64,000 bases of DNA from Paenibacillus sp. LHD-117 (lineage in GTDB: Bacteria > Bacillota > Bacilli > Paenibacillales > Paenibacillaceae). Each line of letters starts with the position of its first letter. Positions within the stretch are counted from its first letter, which is position 1. A program made the position numbers and the translations under genes. This document shows, piece by piece, positions 53,760 to 61,230 of the stretch. Under the pieces are notes generated by a model that was not told where the DNA came from, ran no database searches, and was given only the letters and a program-made list of their open reading frames with translations. The stretch spans positions 37,443 to 101,442 of the forward strand of contig NZ_JAVFVT010000027.1 of NCBI RefSeq assembly GCF_030929555.1, read 5' to 3'.

Positions 53760-54025
53760 TTACTTTCGAATAACGTTTTCGAATTTAGCGCCAAATGTCC
53801 CGTTGCTGATGTGAGGTTCAATCGCCCATGTTTTGCCTAGCAGTGGCTCTTGCAGTAGATCGAGTTGCGGCCGAAATTAACGAGCATGGGATACCATAAG
53901 CTTTCAGCGCCGAGTGAGAACATAATTTCCTCGCATTTATCCGAAAACCACTTCTCGGATATGCCGGGCTTCAAGTATTTTTTGGATTCTTGGCATGCCC
54001 GAATCGCAACCTGCTGAGCATCCAT
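53760..54025 (-). pseudogene. decayed M24 family metallopeptidase
   Basis: The N-terminal 62 codons (CQESKKYLKPGISEKWFSD, LGAESLWYPMLVNFGRNS) match the start of the Xaa-Pro-peptidase-like M24 catalytic domain, then a stop. A shifted frame follows with GKTWAIEPHISNGTFGAKFE, the C-terminal motif. The whole middle of the enzyme is missing, so the gene is a deletion remnant with a frameshift. Confidence 0.75.
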
Positions 54026-54027
54026 TA

Positions 54028-54561
54028 TTAATCGAGCTCCTTTACCATGTGGATGTCGGCCGGTTCTTTCTCGAACAATTCATCATCCACCTTTTGCGCC
54101 AAGCGTCCGCCTTGACTCATATAGAACGACACGGCCGAGCGGGTTTCGGTAGACGAAATATACAAGGATTTGGCGCCTTTATTTTTCGCCAGATGGCTTA
54201 ACTGTTGCAGGATCGTTGTCCCAATCCCTTGCCTGCGATAGTTCCGGGACACGTACATCAAATCGACCTGAAGTTGATCTTTGTATTCGCCGCGGAAAAG
54301 ATGGGCTAGCACCCCGAAGCCGACTAACTTGTTATCATCGTAAGCGCCGATCGCCGTTCCGCCGTTTTGGAGCTCGAACACAAATCGGCTTTCCAAACCG
54401 TTCAGCATCGCATCATTCCAACTCGGGCATTCATGACCGGATTCGGGAATCGCAGTCAACACGCCATTGATCATTTTATATGTGTGATCGATATACTCCG
54501 ACCGATCAATTTCTCTTAAATGAGAGGCGTCTTCGATTTTCATCTGGTTATATTTGATCAT
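54028..54561 (-). CDS. GNAT family N-acetyltransferase
   Basis: 177 residues from the ATG after GAGGTG. LQVDLMYVSRNYRRQGIGTTILQQL is motif A and TRSAVSFYMSQGG the later segment. It precedes the M24 remnant by two bases. Confidence 0.88.
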   Translation of the reverse strand: MIKYNQMKIEDASHLREIDRSEYIDHTYKMINGVLTAIPESGHECPSWNDAMLNGLESRFVFELQNGGTAIGAYDDNKLVGFGVLAHLFRGEYKDQLQVDLMYVSRNYRRQGIGTTILQQLSHLAKNKGAKSLYISSTETRSAVSFYMSQGGRLAQKVDDELFEKEPADIHMVKELD

Positions 54562-54613
54562 TTGGCTTATAACACCTCGTTTACTTTGGCTTACGATCAT
54601 CTATCATTTCAAG

Positions 54614-55237
54614 TCAACTACCCGCCATGATCAAACGAGCGTATTCATCCCAGTCCTTAGCATCCGTGTTGATTTCCAAAGTGGGTATGATGGATCGTTC
54701 AGCTTGAAATCTGTACTCCAATTGAGAATGGATGAGCTGATTACAGGATCGCTCGATCTCTTCCCTCGATTTGCACGCCCACTCCGCCGGTTGCCTACTC
54801 TTCACGCGTTCTTCAACCACTTCATCGGAGATTGTAAGCAAGACACATCTCGCGCCCATAGCTAGCAGATCTTGTTCGATTAAGCTGATTTCAGCAGACT
54901 TTTCGTCTGGAAAGGCAGCTCTATGATTTAGATGAAACCGCTCAAGGACAAAAAATAAACCTCTGGAACTTCGAGATGCCGGACCTAGATGAGCTGCCCA
55001 ACTATCAAGATTTTTTAACATATCGACCCGGTCTCGAAGCAATTTGAGATGCTCTTCGGGAGTTAAAGAGATAAACTGTCCATGGACGTTGTTTAACACT
55101 TGAGAATAATGTTCTCCAAGCACAACGACGCTGCGTTCTGCGGTTTCATCGAGTGCCTGATATCTTTTTATCGCTTTGAGTACCGACGTCTTGCCCGCGT
55201 TGGAATAACCTTCAAGAATCACGCCTCTGAGATGCAT
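54614..55237 (-). CDS. P-loop NTPase (kinase-like), unknown function
   Basis: 207 residues. Walker A is EGYSNAGKTSVLKAI and LFFVLERFHLNHR is kinase-like, with a later arginine-rich lid (EERVKSRQPAEW). General form is that of small nucleoside or antibiotic-kinase-like proteins. Start has GGGGGATC upstream and overlaps the VanZ gene by 26 bases. Confidence 0.8.
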   Translation of the reverse strand: MHLRGVILEGYSNAGKTSVLKAIKRYQALDETAERSVVVLGEHYSQVLNNVHGQFISLTPEEHLKLLRDRVDMLKNLDSWAAHLGPASRSSRGLFFVLERFHLNHRAAFPDEKSAEISLIEQDLLAMGARCVLLTISDEVVEERVKSRQPAEWACKSREEIERSCNQLIHSQLEYRFQAERSIIPTLEINTDAKDWDEYARLIMAGS

Positions 55238-55808
55238 GCGATCCCCCTACCCCCATTAATGAACTCTTACCATAAAGCACCCTTCTATAAAAGTGGGTTA
55301 AGACGCTCCGGATCAAGTAGCCCATATAAAAACCTGCAGTGTTTAAGATTAAATCGTCTACATCAACGGATCTCCTGTTAATGAATCCATATTTCGATAA
55401 AAGGCCTTGAACCATTTCAATAGCTAACGAGATCGCACATCCAACCCAAAAGACCCTAAACGAGCCTTTCGTTTTAAGAATAATGGCCAGCGGCAGCAAT
55501 AAAAAAATATTGCCTACAATATTTCGAATACCAACGAGATAATACGAATGATTCCAAGAACCGAGGATACTGTTAAAGGGTATAAAATTATATGAAATAT
55601 CCGACCAACGAATCGGCGTTTGACCTGTAACAGGAGACCAAGACCATAACGTTAATTCCGCAATTACCATTACATAGGCTATAGCTATTATTATACGAAT
55701 ATGTTTGAGTACATTTCTGTTCCTAATTAAGTTATAAACAATTAATACCGGAAGTTGTATTAGAAAAAACAAACAAAATGTTGAAACCATTTCCGAAACT
55801 TGATTCAC
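55212..55808 (-). CDS. VanZ family membrane protein
   Basis: 198 residues with four or five hydrophobic segments. SYNFIPFNSI, GNIFLLLPLAIIL and AIEMVQGLL... RSVDVDDLILNTAGFYMGYL are the VanZ signature. VanZ proteins give low-level teicoplanin or lipoglycopeptide tolerance in some hosts; role here unknown. Confidence 0.92.
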   Translation of the reverse strand: MNQVSEMVSTFCLFFLIQLPVLIVYNLIRNRNVLKHIRIIIAIAYVMVIAELTLWSWSPVTGQTPIRWSDISYNFIPFNSILGSWNHSYYLVGIRNIVGNIFLLLPLAIILKTKGSFRVFWVGCAISLAIEMVQGLLSKYGFINRRSVDVDDLILNTAGFYMGYLIRSVLTHFYRRVLYGKSSLMGVGGSHASQRRDS

Positions 55809-55872
55809 AACGAAGTACCTCGTTTCAGCATTTTTAAGCTACATTCTTTCTTCGTTACAATTCTCCCGACTC

Positions 55873-56109
55873 CTACTTATGATCCTTTTCATTGCCCCGC
55901 TTAAAATTTCCGGTCACTTTTGCCATGATCAATTGCGCTTCCTTATGATCGGCGTTCATGACTTTTTGAAGAAACTTCTCGCTTTCTTTCCCCGATAAAA
56001 TCGTCACCTGTTTCCCTCTCCAGGAAATGAATACCTTATTGTCCTTTGATACTTTGTACGTAAAAACCTCGTCATCCAAAATGTTGCGTTTATCTATGTT
56101 CCGAGACAT
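55873..56109 (-). CDS. conserved hypothetical protein
   Basis: 78 residues, basic tail (FKRGNEKDHK). Segments ILDDEVFTYKVSKDNKVFISW and SGKESEKFLQKVMNAD occur, as I recall, in many Bacillus proteins of unknown function. No signal peptide. Confidence 0.75.
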   Translation of the reverse strand: MSRNIDKRNILDDEVFTYKVSKDNKVFISWRGKQVTILSGKESEKFLQKVMNADHKEAQLIMAKVTGNFKRGNEKDHK

Positions 56110-56185
56110 GATGCTTCAATCCACCTTTCAATTACTCCGCAATACAACGGAAGTCTCGACTTGCCTTTCGGGAACATTCCATTTC

Positions 56186-56725
56186 TTATTTCCATATTCG
56201 CTCGACCATAGGGTTTGTGTCATCTATTTTTAGAAGATAAATATCAGGATTTGTTAAATTACGCCATTCTTCATAGCCGATACTGTTATCAAAGTATTTC
56301 ATAATCAAGGTCATCAACGCTCCATGTGTTACTACCACAACGTTTTGGTTTAGCCCATTCATAATTTCATGGATGACCTCTATTCCTCTATTCATTGCCG
56401 CCTTAGAGGACTCCCCGCCTTCATAAACAATGTCTAATTGATCGAAAGATTCCTTCAGAAGTTCCATCCAGTTATCTAATTTCAATGAACTTAATACCTT
56501 CTCTTCAAGCCTTGTATCGACCGAATAGTCCAGATTACGCTCATCACACAATGGGGAGATTGAATCGATCGCTCTTTTGAACGTGCTCGTAATAATCTCA
56601 TCAATAGATTCATTCTTGAAAAACTCAGCTATTTGTTTCGCTTGAACTCTTCCTTCATCCGTTAATCTGGCCAATGGATCTTGCCCATCGGCCTTACAAT
56701 GTCTGACTAGAAAGATATTCTTCAT
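56186..56725 (-). CDS. histidine phosphatase family protein
   Basis: 179 residues; phospho-His motif LVRHCKADGQ (RHC instead of RHG) and second His in VVVVTHGALMTL. Phosphoglycerate-mutase-like fold, probably a broad phosphatase. Confidence 0.9.
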   Translation of the reverse strand: MKNIFLVRHCKADGQDPLARLTDEGRVQAKQIAEFFKNESIDEIITSTFKRAIDSISPLCDERNLDYSVDTRLEEKVLSSLKLDNWMELLKESFDQLDIVYEGGESSKAAMNRGIEVIHEIMNGLNQNVVVVTHGALMTLIMKYFDNSIGYEEWRNLTNPDIYLLKIDDTNPMVERIWK

Positions 56726-56745
56726 TGAAATCTCTCCGTTTCTTT

Positions 56746-57141
56746 CTACTTCTTTCTTGCAATGACAAATGCTTTATCCGATTTCTCAAACCCAATTTTA
56801 TGATAGAAATGAATAGCTCCCGGCGAAGATAGCAGAACTAACGATGTTTCATCTCCCAAAAGGAGTTGTAATCGATTTACTAGATTTTTTCCTATGCTTT
56901 GATTCTGATACTCCTGATCGACTGCCAAATCGGATAAATAACAACAGTATGAAAAATCCGTTATCGCTCTCGCGATACCAATTAATTTATTTTCGTCCCA
57001 AGCGCTAATAATAAGATCTGAATGATCAATCATTCTTTGTATTCGGTCCAGGTCATCATAAGGTCTTTTTATTCCCGAGTTTTTGAACACCTTAGCAACA
57101 TCTTTTGCATGAAGTTTTTTATTCTCAGCGTATGTAATCAT
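56746..57141 (-). CDS. GNAT family N-acetyltransferase
   Basis: 131 residues. CCYLSDLAVDQEYQNQSIGKNLVNRL is motif A with an unusual SIG in place of GIG; SSPGAIHFYHKIGF is motif B. Small and AT-rich, like its neighbours. Confidence 0.88.
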   Translation of the reverse strand: MITYAENKKLHAKDVAKVFKNSGIKRPYDDLDRIQRMIDHSDLIISAWDENKLIGIARAITDFSYCCYLSDLAVDQEYQNQSIGKNLVNRLQLLLGDETSLVLLSSPGAIHFYHKIGFEKSDKAFVIARKK

Positions 57142-57200
57142 TTCGAAGTTCCTCTCGTAGTGAGTTGATGTATTATCACCAAAGTCTTGAGATCGTTCTG

Positions 57201-57647
57201 TTATTTTATTGGTACGAAAATATCTGCATGATTGAAGTGTTGTTCTTCTCCAAATCTAAACACTTCTAACGCTAGTGAGCGGATATTATTTTCAAGTTTT
57301 TTTTCTTTTAAAAAAGCTTTACTTAACGCATATGGATCTTGATCAACAGATCTTAATTTGACATATCTTTGACTTGGAATACTGAAGCCAATCATGTCAT
57401 CTGGAATTTCCTTTATTTCTACAACTTCCATGCAGTAAATATATGTAAATAAAATATCGTTTGCAAAATGAGGGCACACATATTCTCGCTCATTGAGGAT
57501 TGCTTTAATCTCTTCTCTTCTCGTCATAAATATACGGTTTGCCTCTTTCATTCTTTCGGCATCAAATCTTTGGAAGACATTAGTCACTGGAACTCCTACA
57601 AAATGTTTAGCTTCCAAAGTAACGATTTCGATTTGATTGATATCCAT
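57201..57647 (-). CDS. GyrI-like effector-binding protein
   Basis: 148 residues. EIVTLEAKHFVGVPVTNVFQ, then FANDILFTYIYCMEVVEIKEIPDDMIGFSIPSQRYVKL follow the GyrI/AraC-effector-binding fold, which binds cationic drugs in some members. No DNA-binding domain. Start overlaps the upstream HIT-like gene. Confidence 0.8.
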   Translation of the reverse strand: MDINQIEIVTLEAKHFVGVPVTNVFQRFDAERMKEANRIFMTRREEIKAILNEREYVCPHFANDILFTYIYCMEVVEIKEIPDDMIGFSIPSQRYVKLRSVDQDPYALSKAFLKEKKLENNIRSLALEVFRFGEEQHFNHADIFVPIK

Positions 57648-58143
57648 CACCGTCTCTCCCTTTTAATCCCTCTCTTAATTCATTAATTCCTTCAATAACA
57701 TCCTTCATATTTTCTTCATTGTTCATTTGATTCCTGGCATGTAATAAGACAGGTCTTAAGGATTCTACTGATTTCCCAAATTGATTCATCCATTCAAATC
57801 TAGGAACCATCCATAAATGAAAGTGATGCGTAGTGTCTTCGTTGTAAAAAAAATAAACCTGCTCTATCCCGAGTCTTGTTCGTTGTTCCTTTCTAACCTT
57901 ATGGATTAACGAAATATATTCAAATTGTTCTTCGTCAGTGAGCTCATCCATACAGTAAAAATGCCGTTTTGAAGCCAGAATCACTAATCCCCGTATTGGA
58001 TATGCAACATCTTGATGGATATGAAAATGTTTCGATTCATAAATGACTCCGCCAGTTGGCGTTATTAATCCACTTGTTAAAGCGCAGCTAAGACAATCTA
58101 CTTCGACATTTCTGCCATCAGCCAACGTAATCTGCCGTGTCAT
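57607..58143 (-). CDS. HIT-like hydrolase
   Basis: 178 residues. CLSCALTSGLI, FHIHQDVAYPIRGLVILASKRH and the catalytic HHFHLWMVPRF show a divergent HIT family member. The last 14 codons (GRDGDGYQSNRNRYFGS) overlap the next gene and look like an accidental extension. Confidence 0.85.
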   Translation of the reverse strand: MTRQITLADGRNVEVDCLSCALTSGLITPTGGVIYESKHFHIHQDVAYPIRGLVILASKRHFYCMDELTDEEQFEYISLIHKVRKEQRTRLGIEQVYFFYNEDTTHHFHLWMVPRFEWMNQFGKSVESLRPVLLHARNQMNNEENMKDVIEGINELREGLKGRDGDGYQSNRNRYFGS

Positions 58144-58164
58144 TGTAAATCGTCCCTTCTAGTT

Positions 58165-58572
58165 TTAGAATTCAACAAAGTTTAGAGCTTTCTCCGGGTT
58201 TAAACAGGCTTCGATCCGTTGCCTAAAATTCATAAAGGTCACCATGCCTAACGCTTCTTCGATTGGAAAAAAACCAGTCTCCAAGCTTTCATTCGTGGCT
58301 ATGGGTTCTCCGCCAATTTGCCTCGCTAGAAACAACGTATTGCAAATCGATTCCGCTACATTCTGGTAGACTCCACAAAATCTAATGATTTCTATATCTA
58401 CGCCCGACTCTTCTTTAGTTTCTCGGATCGCTGCTTGCGTTAATGACTCTCCCTCTTCTACTACTCCACCTGGCATTTCCCAGCCTCTTTGGGGACCTTT
58501 AATAAGCAATATTTCGTTTTTATCATTTAGTACAATTGCAGCCGCTGAAACAAAATGTTTTGGATTGACCAT
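58165..58572 (-). CDS. NUDIX hydrolase
   Basis: 135 residues with an intact NUDIX box GGVVEEGESLTQAAIRETKEESGV, in a mutT-like arrangement. Start in SAAAIVLNDKNEILLIKG. Cleans or modifies nucleoside-diphosphate-linked compounds. Confidence 0.93.
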   Translation of the reverse strand: MVNPKHFVSAAAIVLNDKNEILLIKGPQRGWEMPGGVVEEGESLTQAAIRETKEESGVDIEIIRFCGVYQNVAESICNTLFLARQIGGEPIATNESLETGFFPIEEALGMVTFMNFRQRIEACLNPEKALNFVEF

Positions 58573-58600
58573 AAAATCTACTCCTAAATATCAATTTTAT

Positions 58601-59068
58601 TCACAGATGAAGCCGGCGCTTCATATCTTCTATTTGTGTTTTGTGATGTTCGTCATGATGAGTAAAAATACCCACATAACTATCAAATGAGTATTGTCTT
58701 TTTCCATTACCAATCGTAAACCTGACAGTCTTGTCATATTTTTGGATTAATAGCTGTACCATCTCTTCCCTGTTCTTTACAAATACATCAATAAGATCGA
58801 TTGCGTTGTTAAACGACTTAGCTAATTCCTTTGCAGCCTCATTATGTTCTTCAATATTTACAAAATCGGGCAGCTTTGCGCCTGCCTCCATCAAAGGAAT
58901 CATTACGTTCAAGCTATAGTGATCCCAATTCCATAGATGACAAACCAATTCTTTTAAAATCCATTTTCCCGGTGCAATGGGTAGCATCCAATATTGTTCT
59001 GGTAGATTTCTTAGGCTCTCGATATAAGAGATGAAACTAGAAAATTCATTGATGGTTTTACTTGACAT
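58601..59068 (-). CDS. DinB family protein
   Basis: 155 residues. KWILKELVCHLWNWDHY and THHDEHHKTQIEDM carry the three metal-binding histidines of the four-helix DinB/YfiT fold. Function unknown, perhaps a thiol transferase like YfiT. Confidence 0.9.
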   Translation of the reverse strand: MSSKTINEFSSFISYIESLRNLPEQYWMLPIAPGKWILKELVCHLWNWDHYSLNVMIPLMEAGAKLPDFVNIEEHNEAAKELAKSFNNAIDLIDVFVKNREEMVQLLIQKYDKTVRFTIGNGKRQYSFDSYVGIFTHHDEHHKTQIEDMKRRLHL

Positions 59069-59559
59069 GAAAATGACCCCTTTCTTACGACCACATTATG
59101 TTTTAAATGATTCTCCATCATTTCTTCGGCGCTCCTAAATCCATATCTTTCATAAAATTGAACACTGGTTTCACTGGGCCATACCATTAAAAATGTTAAT
59201 CCGTTTTCTTTCGCCCAGTTGTTTACTTCATCCAAGATTTTGCCACCAATCCCTTGTGATCGATATTCAGGTACTGTATATACATTCGTAACGTACCCAA
59301 ATGGGGATTTCTTTCGTCCTGGTCTTGGAACCGTATCTATTATCTCAATAAAAACATGTGATACAATTTCGCCTTCTATTTCAGCAACCCAAACAACCCA
59401 TCGTTTCGATTCAAACATGTCTTCAAAAAATAAATTACACTCTTCATAAAATGATTGATATAAATCGGGGGTTGTCACTTTGTTTTCCATAGAAAAGTCA
59501 AATCTCATCTTGGTTAGTTGAAACTTATCTTGAATGCGACCTTGTCGAATCAGCAACAT
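59011..59559 (-). CDS. GNAT family N-acetyltransferase
   Basis: 182 residues. FGYVTNVYTVPEYRSQGIGGKILDEV is motif A, ETSVQFYERYGFRSAEEM motif B. The last 20 or so codons overlap the DinB start (58 bases) and read like a run-on after a lost stop codon. Confidence 0.88.
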   Translation of the reverse strand: MLLIRQGRIQDKFQLTKMRFDFSMENKVTTPDLYQSFYEECNLFFEDMFESKRWVVWVAEIEGEIVSHVFIEIIDTVPRPGRKKSPFGYVTNVYTVPEYRSQGIGGKILDEVNNWAKENGLTFLMVWPSETSVQFYERYGFRSAEEMMENHLKHNVVVRKGSFSCQVKPSMNFLVSSLISRA

Positions 59560-59623
59560 TACGCCTCCTTGCTCTTTGATTTTTCGGGAGTCGGATGTGT
59601 CCGGCTGTACTCAATAAATAGTT

Positions 59624-59815
59624 GCGGAGATTGGCGATTAAAAAAGGTTCCCTACCATTAAACAGTTGACCGCTTTTGCAGGGCTGGATTCATCTGTTTA
59701 CGATTTGGGAACCTTCAAAGCCAAGCAGAATCACATCTCGAAGAGGGGTTCATCTTACCACCGTACAGTTTTGTATCAATCTGCCGTTGCCGGCATTTCG
59801 AAACTAGATCATTAG
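59624..59815 (+). mobile_element. IS110-family transposase fragment
   Basis: Plus-strand frame with an internal stop reads AEIGD*KRFPTIKQLTAFAG, then LDSSVYDLGTFKAKQNHISK, RGSSYHRTVLYQ and SAVAGIS. This is the C-terminal transposase_20 domain of IS110/IS116/IS902 elements. The rest of the element is gone, so it is an old remnant. Confidence 0.75.
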
Positions 59816-59890
59816 GAACATTTTACCATAACCCCTCCCTATTGAGGAAGGTTTGTTAATCTAGTTCTCTATTTTGCTTTTTCTTAATCT

Positions 59891-60142
59891 TTATTTGTCA
59901 TGTGTTTTCTTAGGGAATCCATATACTAACAACAAAAACCCGACAAACAGAAAGAACCAAACAAAAAAGTTGTGAAAGAACCCTAGATATTCAGGTTCAA
60001 TATCAGTGATATGTCCATTAGTCGCATAGCCTGCTTCGATAATTGAGGACGATATTCTTTCTGTTATTCTTTCGAGGGTATACAGCAGTCCACTAATGAC
60101 CATAAAAACCGTCCCTAATACTTTGTAAAAGTTATTTCCCAT
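59891..60142 (-). CDS. small two-span membrane protein
   Basis: 83 residues from the ATG after AAAGGACG. Two hydrophobic segments (YKVLGTVFMVISGLLYTLERI and FFVWFFLFVGFLLLVYGF) with a soluble part containing GHITDIEPEYLG between them. No family recognised. Confidence 0.7.
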   Translation of the reverse strand: MGNNFYKVLGTVFMVISGLLYTLERITERISSSIIEAGYATNGHITDIEPEYLGFFHNFFVWFFLFVGFLLLVYGFPKKTHDK

Positions 60143-60249
60143 GTTATCGCGTCCTTTCATTTGTTGGTACATTCTTGCGTTTGGCTATTATCCATTTAGA
60201 CCTCCATATGCCGGACCGAGGGCATGATCGAAGCGTGAATATGGTGGGT

Positions 60250-60687
60250 TCACCATTCTGCAAGTTTGAGTACTTCAGAATATTCTTCGAGTAATAATTT
60301 GAGTTTACGTGTCACTATAAATTCCTTTAACCATGCAATCCATATTGTGTCATTCTCATGAACGGCTTCTTCTAATGCATTAATAATACTAGGCGCTAAA
60401 TCTTCTGACTCCATTCCCAACATTAAATTAACTGATTCAATGGCTCCTGGCCAGTTCATATCTTTGAGAAGAAAAAGCATTTGTGGAATCATTTTCACTT
60501 TATCCTGATATTCAAATTGACTAATTATCTTAATGCAATTTTCCCATTTATCTTTACCCGATTCAGTAATCAAACAATCAAATAGTTTTTCTTTAAATTG
60601 AACCAGTTGAAAAATAGCTTTGGATTGTTCTTCCTCCGTACAACTCCAACTTAACGAAGAAAGTAAAATCTTCAAATTTTCTTCCAT
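60250..60687 (-). CDS. DUF5071-like protein
   Basis: 145 residues, all-helical, with LKDMNWPGAIESVNLMLG and ALEEAVHENDTIWIAWLKEF, the pattern of DUF5071 proteins, which are often found in immunity-type gene neighbourhoods. No partner toxin visible here. Confidence 0.75.
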   Translation of the reverse strand: MEENLKILLSSLSWSCTEEEQSKAIFQLVQFKEKLFDCLITESGKDKWENCIKIISQFEYQDKVKMIPQMLFLLKDMNWPGAIESVNLMLGMESEDLAPSIINALEEAVHENDTIWIAWLKEFIVTRKLKLLLEEYSEVLKLAEW

Positions 60688-61230
60688 GTAATCACCCCAA
60701 AACGTACTTATGAGACACTATCTAATCCAATCACTTTGAACTTCCAACCCTTTCAGATAATTACTCGTGTGAACAAATTTACATTATTCATCCAAGTTGG
60801 AAGAGCTACCTTTAGGAGGCGTCCGTCCTTTTGGATTTACTAGCCTTGAAATATGAATTTTCAGACATAAAGATCGTCACGATTTAATGCAACGCTAGTG
60901 AAGCTGGGTAAAAAGCATAATAATATTATGCCCCATTTTATCATAGAAGCAATGAAACAGGGGGGCTCCGCTGTAAATAAGCAACTGAATGAGTGGATTG
61001 GACAGCAAGATTCGTGAAACTAAGATTAGGACGTCGGGATTTCGTACCAGAATATGATTCGCGGGTGCGTATTGGCGGCGATTGAAAACACAAAATAATA
61101 TAGATAATAATAATATTATCTTCTATTTCGTGAGATAGATGGGAAGTAAACGATGTAATATAAGTGTGTAAGCGCATACAACTAAGAGCATGATTAGAAC
61201 AGACCAATACTTTAATAAGGGGATGAGGAA
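60688..61230. other. AT-rich intergenic region before the ceramidase-like gene
   Basis: About 540 bases. I found no gene with a family. A minus-strand ORF (60941-61360) has no support. On the plus strand, a fragment (RLGRRDFVPEYDSRVRIGGD and a stop, about 61021-61083) might be the tail of a lost gene. At 61103-61120 lies GATAATA-N4-TATTATC, similar in outline to a Fur box but one base short. The ceramidase-like gene has AAGGGGATGAGG before its ATG. Confidence 0.4.

Noticed and set aside
57072..57093. Fourth copy of the repeat end (TTTTTGAACAC)
   Set aside because: Short match inside a GNAT coding sequence, without the other arm or core.
44717..59559. Integron-like cassette array
   Set aside because: Gene content is cassette-like, but no attC-type imperfect palindromes between genes, no integrase, and several ATGA overlaps, which cassettes do not have.
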